A stretch of DNA of 64,000 nt, taken from assembly GCA_902785425.1 (NCBI GenBank), contig CACZYP010000018.1:26320-90319 (forward strand), written 5' to 3'. Position numbers and translations under genes: made by a program. Positions 15,125-23,647 of the stretch are shown piece by piece. Origin of the DNA: an uncultured Ruminococcus sp. (lineage in GTDB: Bacteria; Bacillota; Clostridia; Oscillospirales; Acutalibacteraceae). Position 1 is the first letter of the stretch. Every line of letters begins with the position of its first letter. The notes under the pieces are model-generated. The model had not been told where the DNA came from, ran no database searches, and saw nothing but the letters and a program-made list of their open reading frames with translations.

Positions 15125-16408
15125 ATGATGAAGAAAAAGACCACATTTGGCTTTGCTCTTGCATGCGTGCTTGTTGCAGCGGCTATCGCATTCGCAGCAG
15201 GATTCATGATCTCCGGCAGCAAGGCAAAGAAGCTCACTCAGGGCGAGATAGGCTCTGTTAACGAGCAGGTCGCAGATGTTGAAAAGGTCATTCATGATAA
15301 TTACCTCGGCACTATCAACGAGGACGATCTCGTTAAGGGTATGTGCAGAGGCTACGTTGAAGGTCTCGGCGACAGCTCCGTAAAATATCTTACGGCTGCC
15401 GAGTATGCAAACTACAATAAATCCACAGCAGGCGAGACGATCGTTTACAAGAACTTCGGCAAGGGTATCGGTTATATCCAGTTCCTCGGCTTTGAAGATT
15501 CCACAAAGACTTCGTTCTCAAATGCGCTCAATGATTTCAGCGGTTCTTCCCTTTCAAAGGTAGACATGCTCGTGTTCGATCTCAGAAATTGTGCTTCGGG
15601 CGACATTGAGGTAGCAGCTCAGATCCTTGATATGCTTCTCCCCGAGGGCGAGACGATCGCCGGTGTTGACAAGAACGGCAAGAGAACTGTTCTTTACACA
15701 TCGGATCAGAGCGAGATCAGCTACGATATCGCAGTTCTCGTAAACGGAAACACATCGGGTCCCGCCGAGATATTTGCTTCCACACTCAATGCTTACGGCA
15801 AGGCTGTTATCGTTGGTACAACAACGGCAGGCGACTGCGCAAAGACAGACGCAATCCAGCTCAAGTCGGGCGACTACGTTCTTATCCCGAATCTTTACTA
15901 CGTTACGAAGGGTCAGCAGACTTATTCGACAACGGGCGTTGTTCCCACAAATGTTGTTGAGCTCAGCATCGCAGATCAGAAGTCTTACGATTCAGGTTCG
16001 CTTGAACTTGCTTCCGATCCTCAGTTCCTTGCAGCAGTCAAGGCACTCGGCGTAAACGATATCATCATGCCGGCAGGCTTCGGCAGCGATACTGACACAG
16101 ACAAGAAGTCTTCCGACAGCGATAAGAAGTCGAGCGACAGCGATAAGTCAAGCGACTCCGATTCCGATTCAGACTCCGATAGCTCAAAGAGATCTGACTC
16201 CGATTCCGATGCAGAGGAATCTTCCGATTCCGACGAAGCACTCGATCCGCACTGGGACGACGATGATTTCTGGGCAAGCCAGCAGGGCGGCGGAAACAGA
16301 GACAACGATGGCGGCGACGGTTATTACGATGAAGACGGCGACTACGTTTACTACGATAATGACGACGGCGGTTACAACGGCGGCTACGATGATGAGGATT
16401 GGGATTGA
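15125..16408 (+). CDS. S41-family C-terminal processing protease-like protein, acidic tail
   Basis: A 427-residue protein with an N-terminal signal/anchor (FALACVLVAAAIAFAAGFM). The S41 core runs from IGYIQFLGFED to GVVPTNVVEL, with the nucleophile at about S211 in VNGNTSGPAEIF and a VGTTTAGDCAKT region where the lysine of the Ser-Lys dyad is expected. CtpA proteins have a PDZ domain before the core; here the sequence goes directly from LTAAEYANYNKS to the core, so the PDZ is missing. The last 110 residues are low complexity: Ser-Asp repeats with Lys, then Gly/Asp/Tyr. This tail may bind cations or sit in the wall. ATG 15125 lies behind AGGGAG; GTG 15113 is too close to it. Confidence 0.85.
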   Translation: MMKKKTTFGFALACVLVAAAIAFAAGFMISGSKAKKLTQGEIGSVNEQVADVEKVIHDNYLGTINEDDLVKGMCRGYVEGLGDSSVKYLTAAEYANYNKSTAGETIVYKNFGKGIGYIQFLGFEDSTKTSFSNALNDFSGSSLSKVDMLVFDLRNCASGDIEVAAQILDMLLPEGETIAGVDKNGKRTVLYTSDQSEISYDIAVLVNGNTSGPAEIFASTLNAYGKAVIVGTTTAGDCAKTDAIQLKSGDYVLIPNLYYVTKGQQTYSTTGVVPTNVVELSIADQKSYDSGSLELASDPQFLAAVKALGVNDIIMPAGFGSDTDTDKKSSDSDKKSSDSDKSSDSDSDSDSDSSKRSDSDSDAEESSDSDEALDPHWDDDDFWASQQGGGNRDNDGGDGYYDEDGDYVYYDNDDGGYNGGYDDEDWD

Positions 16409-16435
16409 TCCCGTACAGAGTTATATTATAATGAA

Positions 16436-16466
16436 AACAGCGGCTCGGAAGAGTCGCTGTTCTTAT
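16436..16466 (+). terminator. Possible terminator after the S41 gene
   Basis: AACAGCGGCTC (16436-16446) pairs with GAGTCGCTGTT (16451-16461) around GGAA. The following CTTAT is a poor U tract, so termination may be partial. Confidence 0.5.
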
Positions 16467-16493
16467 AACCCCCACCAAAAAGGATAATACATT

Positions 16494-17270
16494 ATGGAAA
16501 GACGGATTTTTGACGCACATTGTCATTATGACGATGATAAATTTGATGAGGACAGAAACGAACTGCTCTCTTCGCTTCCCGAAAAAGGTGTTTTCGCAGT
16601 TGTAACAAACGGTACCGATATAAAAACTTCGGAAACATCGCTCGAACTTGCGGAAAAGTATGACTTTGTATATGCCGCAGTAGGTATACATCCCGAAAGC
16701 ACCGAAGAAACCGACATTTCGCAGATAGATAATTATATAGAAAAGATCGCAAAGCTGCTTGAGCATAAAAAAGCGGTCGCCCTCGGTGAGGCAGGACTTG
16801 ATTATTACTGGGATATCCCGAAAGAGGAGCAGCATATTATATTTGAAAAGCAATTGCAGCTTGCTGCCGATATCGGGAAGCCGATCATTATTCACGACAG
16901 AGAGGCGCACGGTGATACGCTCGGATACCTTAAAAGGTATAAACCGTTCGGACTGCTTCACTGCTACAGCGGTTCGGTCGAGATGCTGAAAGAGGTTTTT
17001 CGTTACGGCGATATGATGATCTCGCTCGGCGGAACGGTGACTTTCAAAAATGCCCGTGTTCCCGTTGAGGTCGCAAAGGAAGTTCCTCTTGAAAAGCTTC
17101 TTCTTGAAACGGATGCTCCTTATCTGGCGCCTGTGCCTTTCAGAGGAAAGCGGTGCGACAGCTCGCTGATACTTCACACGGCGCAGCGCATAGGGGAGAT
17201 CAGAGGAATATCAACAGAAGACGTCTTAAAATATACGCTCGAAAATGCAAGACGGTTTTATAATGTCTGA
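16494..17270 (+). CDS. tatD: TatD-family metal-dependent hydrolase (DNase)
   Basis: A 258-residue TIM-barrel hydrolase with the TatD metal ligands: H9 and H11 (FDAHCHYD), ALGEAGLDYYW, IIHDREAH, LLHCYSGS and LLETDAPYLAP. These enzymes are nucleases acting on DNA ends and perhaps in nucleic acid repair. Length is normal. The start ATG lies behind AAAAAGGA. It stands alone, with a weak hairpin before it and 646 bases without a gene after it. Confidence 0.93.
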   Translation: MERRIFDAHCHYDDDKFDEDRNELLSSLPEKGVFAVVTNGTDIKTSETSLELAEKYDFVYAAVGIHPESTEETDISQIDNYIEKIAKLLEHKKAVALGEAGLDYYWDIPKEEQHIIFEKQLQLAADIGKPIIIHDREAHGDTLGYLKRYKPFGLLHCYSGSVEMLKEVFRYGDMMISLGGTVTFKNARVPVEVAKEVPLEKLLLETDAPYLAPVPFRGKRCDSSLILHTAQRIGEIRGISTEDVLKYTLENARRFYNV

Positions 17271-17916
17271 AATGACCAACGTAAGAGGTGTTGTCAGCCT
17301 CAGGATCGGAAAAATTATGGATCGGATCTCCGAAAAAACGGATTTTCGCAGTTTTCCTGCATAAAATGCGGAATGAAAGTTACAGAAAGATTACATTCTT
17401 GCCGAAAAAAACTTGGAAATTCCTGTTTTTGCCAACAAACCTTGTGCATTGTACATAAAAATAAAAGAGCAATTTCGGCACGGAAAAAACAGCAAAATAT
17501 GTAACTTTTTAAAATTCCCAATTTGAACAAGGGAAAAGTTACAAGCAATTGTGCATATTTGCTATTTTTATTCCACATAAAACCTTGTGCGTTCAAATTA
17601 AGAATCTCGTGACGAAAAATAACCGTAAAAATATGAATATCTTGTAAATAATTCTTTGAATTTTATTCTATTAAGTCTGAATTATTTGTGATCAAAAATT
17701 TATTTTTAAGCGGGAATTTGAGTAAAAAATCCCTAAAAACCGCATGGTTATCGGATTTTTTGGCTTTTATCGGGCGAGAGTGCGACGAAGCTGTAATACT
17801 TTTTGTGCAGAAAAACTGTTTCTATTTTTTTTGAAATATGGTAAAATAATACTCGAAAACAGAAAGCACGCCCTGTTTCAGGGGTCAAGCTTTCGGGAAA
17901 GAGACGGTGGATACCA
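17271..17916 (+). promoter_or_regulatory. Long AT-rich gap with repeated motifs before the dockerin-CHAP gene
   Basis: No gene is seen. AAAGTTACA occurs at 17376-17384, inverted at 17500-17508 and again at 17535-17543; AACCTTGTGC occurs at 17438-17447 and 17581-17590. These could be sites for one or two regulators. Near 17842-17847 a TAAAAT box could be a -10. The leader (about 17860-17895) folds as GAAAGC/GCTTTC closing CCCTG/CAGGG. The functions are inferred only. Confidence 0.4.
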
Positions 17917-18855
17917 ATGGTAGTAAAAAACAAAACACTGAAATTAGTGGTATGTATGTCTTTGATCGTTGCATTGGCAATCTCCGCTTTGAGCCTTTCG
18001 GTTCGTGCTACGTTTGAGAACACGCACAACAATTCCGGTAACCAGGCAAGCGATATCGTCAGCATAGCAGAGACTCAGGTCGGCTATGGAGAGGGATACG
18101 ACGGATACACAAAGTACGGCGACTGGTACGGTCTGCCCAATGCTGACTGGTGTGCAATGTTCGTTTCGTGGTGCGGAAATCAGGCTGGTGTCAGCACGGA
18201 TGCATTCCCGAGCTTTGCACTTTGCTCTGCAGGTGCCGATTGGTTCATCAATCAGGGCCGCTTCCATTATGCAGGCAGCTATCAGCCGCAGCCGGGCGAC
18301 CTTATTTTCTATTCCTCTTGGGGTGACATCTATCACGTTGGACTCGTAGTAGGTTCCGATGACAGCAATGTTTACTCTATCGAGGGAAACTACAATGAGG
18401 CAGTTTGCAATGTAAGCTATCCCCTTACCTATGGCGATATTCTCGGTTACGCAACACCTGCTTACAACACAGTTGCTGCAGTAACACCCGATCCCGAGCC
18501 TGTTGTCAACGATGATGACGAGGAAGAGGAAGAGGAAGAGGAAATCGCAGCTCCCGTTGTTGAAGACGAGACAGAAGATGATGAGTACGAAGTTGACGAG
18601 ATTGCTGATGACGACGAGGAAGAAGAGGTTTCTTCCAAGGCTGTTACATCGGTTGATCCTGTTAACGTAACATCCATCAAGGGCGATGTAAACTGCGATG
18701 GTGTTGTAGATTCTACAGATGCGCTCTTTATCCAGCGCTATCTCGCAGGCAAGCTCGACAGCACAAACTTCAGCTTCCTTAATGCTGATGTAGACGGTTC
18801 CGGAGAGATCGATATTGCAGATGCACTTCTTGCACTTGAAATGTCGGTAGCATAA
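17917..18855 (+). CDS. Secreted CHAP-domain hydrolase with C-terminal type I dockerin
   Basis: A 312-residue exported protein. A signal peptide (LVVCMSLIVALAISALSLSVRA) is followed by a CHAP domain (about 45-185) with the catalytic Cys in DWCAMFVSWCGN and His in DIYHVGLVVG; CHAP enzymes are amidases or endopeptidases of peptidoglycan. An acidic linker (residues 190-235, long Glu/Asp runs) leads to a dockerin (KGDVNCDGVVDSTDALFIQR and ADVDGSGEIDIADALLALE), two calcium loops that bind a cohesin. This places a wall hydrolase on a scaffoldin rather than a polysaccharidase. The start ATG has GGTGG upstream. Confidence 0.88.
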   Translation: MVVKNKTLKLVVCMSLIVALAISALSLSVRATFENTHNNSGNQASDIVSIAETQVGYGEGYDGYTKYGDWYGLPNADWCAMFVSWCGNQAGVSTDAFPSFALCSAGADWFINQGRFHYAGSYQPQPGDLIFYSSWGDIYHVGLVVGSDDSNVYSIEGNYNEAVCNVSYPLTYGDILGYATPAYNTVAAVTPDPEPVVNDDDEEEEEEEEIAAPVVEDETEDDEYEVDEIADDDEEEEVSSKAVTSVDPVNVTSIKGDVNCDGVVDSTDALFIQRYLAGKLDSTNFSFLNADVDGSGEIDIADALLALEMSVA

Positions 18856-18931
18856 GGTACAATATTCTGAAACAAACAATGTGCGGCAAATAAGCACAAT
18901 GCAATGACAGACATACACTACTAAGAGAGAT

Positions 18932-18969
18932 TCTCCGAGGCGTTATTGCTTCGGAGAGTTTCTTTTTCT
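18932..18969 (+). terminator. Terminator after the dockerin-CHAP gene
   Basis: TCTCCGA and TCGGAGA pair around a 12-base loop, followed by TTTCTTTTTC. Confidence 0.75.
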
Positions 18970-19033
18970 TGCACTTACCGGTCATATTTGGCAGGCTGTA
19001 AGCAAATAAAAGTTACAAATCGTCATATTTTGA

Positions 19034-19063
19034 TTGACAGATCTCTCAGCACTGTGATATAAT
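19034..19063 (+). promoter_or_regulatory. Promoter of the epimerase/dehydratase gene
   Basis: TTGACA (19034-19039), 18 bases, TATAAT (19058-19063). An AAAGTTACA motif lies just upstream at 19011-19019. Confidence 0.75.
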
Positions 19064-19113
19064 CAAATTGTTTAGGACAATTATTTTGAGATAAACTGTA
19101 GAGGATTTACTTT

Positions 19114-21129
19114 ATGGAAAAAATGAATGTACGTAAGATCGTGCTGATGTTTGCCGATGCTTTCATTGTGCTGCTCAGTGGAATTCTTACAAGCTTTTTA
19201 CTGTCGTTCTTCTTGTTCTGGACTAACCCGATGTTCGGATACTCACGGCAAAGCCTTATAATCTATATGCTCATCAATGTTCTGATGTGCTTTTTCTCTC
19301 TTTACGTTTTCGGAGCATACAACAAGCTGTGGCGGTATTTTGACGCAAAGGATTATTTGTCGTGCATAGCAGGAATGCTTGTCGGCAACGGGATCACGGT
19401 GCTGCTTGCGAATGCGTTCAACGCACAGCCCAAGTGGCAGTACATAATTATTTCGTATTTTATAGGTACTGCGGGCATAATACTTTTCAGATTCATATTC
19501 AGACAGACGTTCCTTACTATCGCTGTAGACGGCAAGAAGTACCAGAAGCAGCGCACTATGATAATCGGTGCAGGCAAGGCGTGCCATATGATCCTGAATG
19601 AGATCAAGAACTCTGTAAACGACCCGAAGAATCCTGCGCACAAGTACGAGCCTGTTTGTATCGTTGACGACGACCCCGACAAGCAGGGTACGAGCATAAT
19701 GGGTATCCCGATAAGAGGTACAACGAGCGAGATCACAAAATGGTGCCGCAAGGAAGCCGTTGATATAATTATCCTTGCTATCCCGTCGCTCGACGAAAAA
19801 GACAGAAAGAGAATACTCGATCTTGCTTCGGAAACGAGCTGCAAGATCAAGATAATCCCGTATCTTACACAGATGCTTGCCGACGACACAGGCAATACGC
19901 AGATCATGTCGAAGGCACAGGATATCAGAATAGAAGACCTTCTCGGCAGAGAACCTATCCGCTTTGACAGCAAGGAAGTAAAGGAGTTCATTTCCGGAAA
20001 AGTCTGCATGGTAACGGGCGGCGGCGGTTCTATCGGTTCGGAGCTTGTTCGTCAGATCTGCAAGTACGACCCTAAACAGGTTATCATCGTAGATATCTAT
20101 GAAAACAACGCATATGAGATACAGCAGGAGCTGTATATGGATTATGGCAAGGAGAATGTTAACCTTGTCACGCTTATAGCCTCCGTTCGTGATTACGACA
20201 AGATGAATCTCATCTACAAGACATATCGTCCGAACATCGTGTTCCATGCGGCTGCACACAAGCACGTTCCGCTTATGGAGACAGTTCCGGAAGAGGCTGT
20301 AAAGAACAATATTTTCGGTACGTTCAACTGTGCAACGCTTGCCGAATACTACGATGTTGAAAAGTTCGTTATGATCTCCACCGATAAGGCGGTAAATCCG
20401 ACGAATGTTATGGGTGCCACAAAGCGCTGCTGTGAGATGATAATCCAGTATATGGCGCAGAACTACACAAAGACAGAATTCGTAACTACTCGTTTCGGCA
20501 ACGTGCTCGGCAGCAACGGTTCTGTTATCCCTCTTTTCAGACGTCAGATCGAAACAGGCAAACCTGTTACGGTCACTCACCCCGATATCATACGCTACTT
20601 TATGACGATTCCGGAGGCTGTTTCGCTCGTTCTGCAGGCAGGTTCTATGGCTCACGGCGGCGAGATATTCGTGCTTGACATGGGTGAACCTGTAAAGATC
20701 GTTACTCTTGCCGAGAATCTTATCAGAATGTACGGTAAAGTGCCGTATCAGGATGTAGAGATAAAATTCACAGGACTTCGTCCCGGTGAGAAGCTTTTTG
20801 AAGAGCTTCTTATGGATGAGGAGGGCTTGTCCGAGACCGATAATAAGAAGATATTCATCGGAAATCAGATAAAGCTCGAACCCGAAAAGTTCTTAGGCGA
20901 GCTTCAGGAGCTTAAAGAAGCCGCAACGTCAAATGACAGTGACCTTACGCTGAAGCTTCTTTCGCAGATAGTGCCTACGTTCGACCACAAGCTCAACAAG
21001 GACGGCAGCGCTACGGAACAGGAAGAGGCTCACAGAAAAAAGGAACAGGAAAAGGCGGCACAGCGCACGGAAATAAAGAAAAGCGCAGACAATAAGCCGA
21101 AGCCGAAAAAGAAGAAGAAAAACAAATAA
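19114..21129 (+). CDS. Membrane-bound nucleoside-diphosphate sugar epimerase/dehydratase (PglF/CapD type)
   Basis: A 671-residue protein. Four membrane helices fill the first 130 residues. A first Rossmann-like domain follows (MIIGAGKACHMIL), then a short-chain dehydrogenase domain with the NAD motif VTGGGGSIGSELVRQ (about residue 298) and STDKAVNPTNVMGATK, where Met stands in the usual Tyr position, as in large PglF-type UDP-GlcNAc 4,6-dehydratases. It probably makes a 4-keto-6-deoxy sugar nucleotide for glycans or glycoproteins. The C-terminus is a Lys/Glu-rich tail (EKAAQRTEIKKSADNKPKPK). It precedes glmS, whose pathway makes its likely substrate. Confidence 0.9.
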   Translation: MEKMNVRKIVLMFADAFIVLLSGILTSFLLSFFLFWTNPMFGYSRQSLIIYMLINVLMCFFSLYVFGAYNKLWRYFDAKDYLSCIAGMLVGNGITVLLANAFNAQPKWQYIIISYFIGTAGIILFRFIFRQTFLTIAVDGKKYQKQRTMIIGAGKACHMILNEIKNSVNDPKNPAHKYEPVCIVDDDPDKQGTSIMGIPIRGTTSEITKWCRKEAVDIIILAIPSLDEKDRKRILDLASETSCKIKIIPYLTQMLADDTGNTQIMSKAQDIRIEDLLGREPIRFDSKEVKEFISGKVCMVTGGGGSIGSELVRQICKYDPKQVIIVDIYENNAYEIQQELYMDYGKENVNLVTLIASVRDYDKMNLIYKTYRPNIVFHAAAHKHVPLMETVPEEAVKNNIFGTFNCATLAEYYDVEKFVMISTDKAVNPTNVMGATKRCCEMIIQYMAQNYTKTEFVTTRFGNVLGSNGSVIPLFRRQIETGKPVTVTHPDIIRYFMTIPEAVSLVLQAGSMAHGGEIFVLDMGEPVKIVTLAENLIRMYGKVPYQDVEIKFTGLRPGEKLFEELLMDEEGLSETDNKKIFIGNQIKLEPEKFLGELQELKEAATSNDSDLTLKLLSQIVPTFDHKLNKDGSATEQEEAHRKKEQEKAAQRTEIKKSADNKPKPKKKKKNK

Positions 21130-21253
21130 ATTCATATATGCACTTCAACGATTATCAATTGTCCATTGTTATGCTTCGTTGTTTTTATGGTGTATGTGCA
21201 GAATATGATTGATACCCAAAAAAGAATTATTAAGACCGCAGGAGGAAATAATT

Positions 21254-23083
21254 ATGTGCGGAATAGTTGGTTATGTCGGACACAGAGACGCATCCGATGT
21301 TTTGGTAAGCGCACTTAAGCGCCTGGAATACAGGGGTTATGATTCGGCAGGTATTGCCGTATTTGATGAAGGGGCAATTTCCGTTGCAAAGTCCAAGGGA
21401 AAGCTCAAAGATCTTGAAGACAAGATGGCAAATGAGGGCAAGCCGAAGGGTACAGCAGGTATCGGCCACACACGATGGGCAACTCATGGAGAGCCTTCCG
21501 ACATCAACTCGCACCCCCACAGCGGCGCTAAGGTAACGCTCGTTCACAACGGCATTATCGAAAACTATAAGGAGCTCAAAGAGTTCCTCATCAAAGACGG
21601 AAGAACATTCCTGAGCGACACCGACACAGAGGTAGTGGCTCAGCTTCTCGATCATTACTATAACTATATCAGCGACCCCGTTAAGGCTATCATCAGAACG
21701 ACACAGGATCTCAGAGGCAGCTTTGCTCTCGGCATCGTGTTTGCTGATTTCCCCGATACTGTATTTGCCGTAAGACGTGAAAGCCCGCTTATTATCGGCG
21801 TAGGCAAAGACGAGAACTTTATTGCTTCCGACGTTCCGGCTATCATCAAGTATACGAAAGACTACTACCTTCTTGAGCATGACGAGATCGCAGTTCTCTC
21901 TCATGACGGCGTAAAGGTATACGATTCGCACTATCAGCCCGTTGTTAAGGTGCTGAAAACTGCCGATTGGGATATCGACGCAGTAGGCAAGGGCGGTTAT
22001 CCGCACTATATGATAAAAGAGATCAACGAGCAGCCGACTGCTATCAATAATACGGTTCTTCCCCGTATCACAGACGGTATGCCGAACCTTGAAGAGTGCA
22101 ATATCAATCCCGAGGTGCTCAGAAAGATCAGAAATATCTTCATCGTGGCATGCGGTACCGCAATGCACTCCGGTATGGTAGGCAAGTATGTAATGGAGGA
22201 GATCGCACGCACTCACGTTACTGTTGATATCGCAAGCGAATTCCGCTACAGAAACCCGATCATCGGCGAGGGCGACCTTATCATCATCGTATCTCAGAGC
22301 GGTGAAACGGCAGACAGCCTTGCTGCTATGCGTCTTGCCAAGAAGAAGGGCGCAAAGACGCTCGCTATAGTAAACGCTATGGGCAGCACCATCGCCCGTG
22401 AAGCAGATATGCTCATCTATACGCACGCAGGCCCCGAGATCTCGGTAGCTTCCACAAAGGCGTATATGGTGCAGCTTTCCGTAATGTACCTCTTTGCGTT
22501 CCAGCTTGCTTACGCAAAGGGCACTATCGATGAGGAAAAGTATAAGTACTACACATCAAAGCTGCTTGAAACACCCGATATGGTAAAGCAGACTATCGAC
22601 AGCACTACAGAGATCGCTCAGAAGATCTCGACAAAGCTCATCACGGCAGACAGCCTTCTTTACATCGGCAGAGGCCTTGACTATGCGCTCAGCATGGAGG
22701 GCAGCCTTAAACTGAAGGAGATATCCTATATCCACTCCGAGAGCTACGCAGCAGGTGAGCTCAAGCACGGCACGATCTCGCTCATTACGGAGGATATGCC
22801 CGTTATCGCAGTTGCAACACAGTCCGCTCTTTATGAAAAGACCGTCAGCAACATCAAAGAGGTAAAGGCAAGAGGCGCAAAGGTGATCATGATCTGCAAG
22901 GAAACGGACGATGTTCCGGCAGATGTTGCCGATTACGTTCTCAAAGTACCTGCATTTGAAGAGATACTTCTCCCGATGCTCGTATGCGTTCCGCTCCAGC
23001 TTATCGCATACTATACGGCTGTACAGAGAGGAAACGATGTAGACCAGCCGAGAAACCTTGCGAAGAGCGTAACGGTAGAGTGA
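21254..23083 (+). CDS. glmS: Glutamine-fructose-6-phosphate aminotransferase (isomerizing)
   Basis: A 609-residue enzyme that makes glucosamine-6-phosphate for peptidoglycan. The N-terminal glutaminase domain starts MCGIVGYVG with the nucleophile Cys after Met; two SIS isomerase domains follow (ACGTAMHSGMVGKYV, VSQSGETADSLAAMR, IGRGLDYALSMEGSLKLKEISYIH), ending in the conserved NLAKSVTVE. The start is ATG 21254 behind AGGAGG (21240-21245); the frame opens 15 codons earlier without support. The 124-base gap before it contains an element A arm fragment (about 21148-21171) and is too short and dissimilar for a glmS ribozyme. Confidence 0.97.
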   Translation: MCGIVGYVGHRDASDVLVSALKRLEYRGYDSAGIAVFDEGAISVAKSKGKLKDLEDKMANEGKPKGTAGIGHTRWATHGEPSDINSHPHSGAKVTLVHNGIIENYKELKEFLIKDGRTFLSDTDTEVVAQLLDHYYNYISDPVKAIIRTTQDLRGSFALGIVFADFPDTVFAVRRESPLIIGVGKDENFIASDVPAIIKYTKDYYLLEHDEIAVLSHDGVKVYDSHYQPVVKVLKTADWDIDAVGKGGYPHYMIKEINEQPTAINNTVLPRITDGMPNLEECNINPEVLRKIRNIFIVACGTAMHSGMVGKYVMEEIARTHVTVDIASEFRYRNPIIGEGDLIIIVSQSGETADSLAAMRLAKKKGAKTLAIVNAMGSTIAREADMLIYTHAGPEISVASTKAYMVQLSVMYLFAFQLAYAKGTIDEEKYKYYTSKLLETPDMVKQTIDSTTEIAQKISTKLITADSLLYIGRGLDYALSMEGSLKLKEISYIHSESYAAGELKHGTISLITEDMPVIAVATQSALYEKTVSNIKEVKARGAKVIMICKETDDVPADVADYVLKVPAFEEILLPMLVCVPLQLIAYYTAVQRGNDVDQPRNLAKSVTVE

Positions 23084-23118
23084 TTTTTGCCAAGCTTTTT
23101 CACGCAAACAACGCTTTT

Positions 23119-23305
23119 ATAATTGACAATTGACAATGGATAATTGACAATTATGGAATTCGCCTGCGGCGAGTTGGATTGTATTAGTTTTAGCAAAGAC
23201 ATATTTCAATTTGCCGGAGAGAGATAACTATTAAATCAGAACAACTAATATAAAATCAGGAGCGAAGCGACTCCGCAATTGTCCATTATCAATTGTCAAT
23301 TGATA
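23119..23305 (+). repeat. Element A copy 8 (forward)
   Basis: Complete: AATTGAC-type arms, left palindrome ATTCGCCTGCGGCGAGT, right palindrome GGAGCGAAGCGACTCC and end marker CTAATATAAAA. Confidence 0.82.
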
Positions 23306-23340
23306 TAGTGTTGCATCAAACAAATTAATCAACATACCTT

Positions 23341-23371
23341 ACGGCTGCCGAATGTTCGGCGGCCGTTTTTC
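23341..23371 (+). terminator. Terminator after glmS and element A
   Basis: ACGGCTGCCG pairs with CGGCGGCCGT (one G-U pair) and TTTTT follows. Confidence 0.7.
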
Positions 23372-23439
23372 GTTGTTAAAAAAAGAAAAAATAAACACTA
23401 TAAGATATTAAAAAGCTGTAACATATGGCAAAATGCCTA

Positions 23440-23468
23440 TTGAAAAAATTCCCGTATAATGTTATAAT
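23440..23468 (+). promoter_or_regulatory. Promoter of the polysaccharide exporter operon
   Basis: TTGAAA (23440-23445), 17 bases, TATAAT (23463-23468). The transcript would have a leader of about 170 bases. Confidence 0.75.
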
Positions 23469-23495
23469 CATTTCGTTTATGATTACATTTATAAG

Positions 23496-23592
23496 CGGAG
23501 GTGCGTTTGCCGCCGAAGAGGTCAGCAGTCGGCGGAGTTGGCAGATAAGCTGCGGCTCATTTGTCAAAGATATGGGGTTTGACGTGTCTCCG
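23496..23592 (+). promoter_or_regulatory. Structured leader RNA, candidate riboswitch or attenuator
   Basis: Within the leader, CGGAG (23496-23500) can pair with CTCCG (23588-23592) and enclose three hairpins: CCGCCGA/TCGGCGG (23510-23516 with 23529-23535), GCAG/CTGC (23541-23544 with 23550-23553) and GTCAAA/TTTGAC (23563-23568 with 23578-23583). A closing helix with three branches is the shape of a regulatory RNA. The start GGAGGTGCG recalls lysine riboswitches but the rest does not fit. The short ORF in this region (23425-23661) starts before the transcript would and is not a gene. Confidence 0.5.
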
Positions 23593-23647
23593 AGAATATA
23601 TTCTTTAATTAAAATATTAAGTAAAGAGAAGGATGTGGTTTTTTTAA

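Noticed and set aside
16065..17177. 370-codon minus-strand ORF
   Set aside because: It is the antisense of the Asp/Ser-rich S41 tail and tatD, with no family resemblance or start signal.
17855..17916. c-di-GMP or c-di-AMP riboswitch before the dockerin-CHAP gene
   Set aside because: Only one small nested hairpin is visible and the conserved cores of these classes are absent.
19243..20655. 470-codon minus-strand ORF antisense to the epimerase gene
   Set aside because: Same reasoning; Arg/Leu/Tyr-rich antisense shadow without a binding site.
21130..21253. glmS ribozyme upstream of glmS
   Set aside because: Only 124 bases are available, part of them element A, and no ribozyme core could be recognised. 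Regulation here must be different or lie elsewhere.
23496..23592. Lysine riboswitch
   Set aside because: GGAGGTGCG is reminiscent, but the element is too short and the conserved junction segments of that class are not present.
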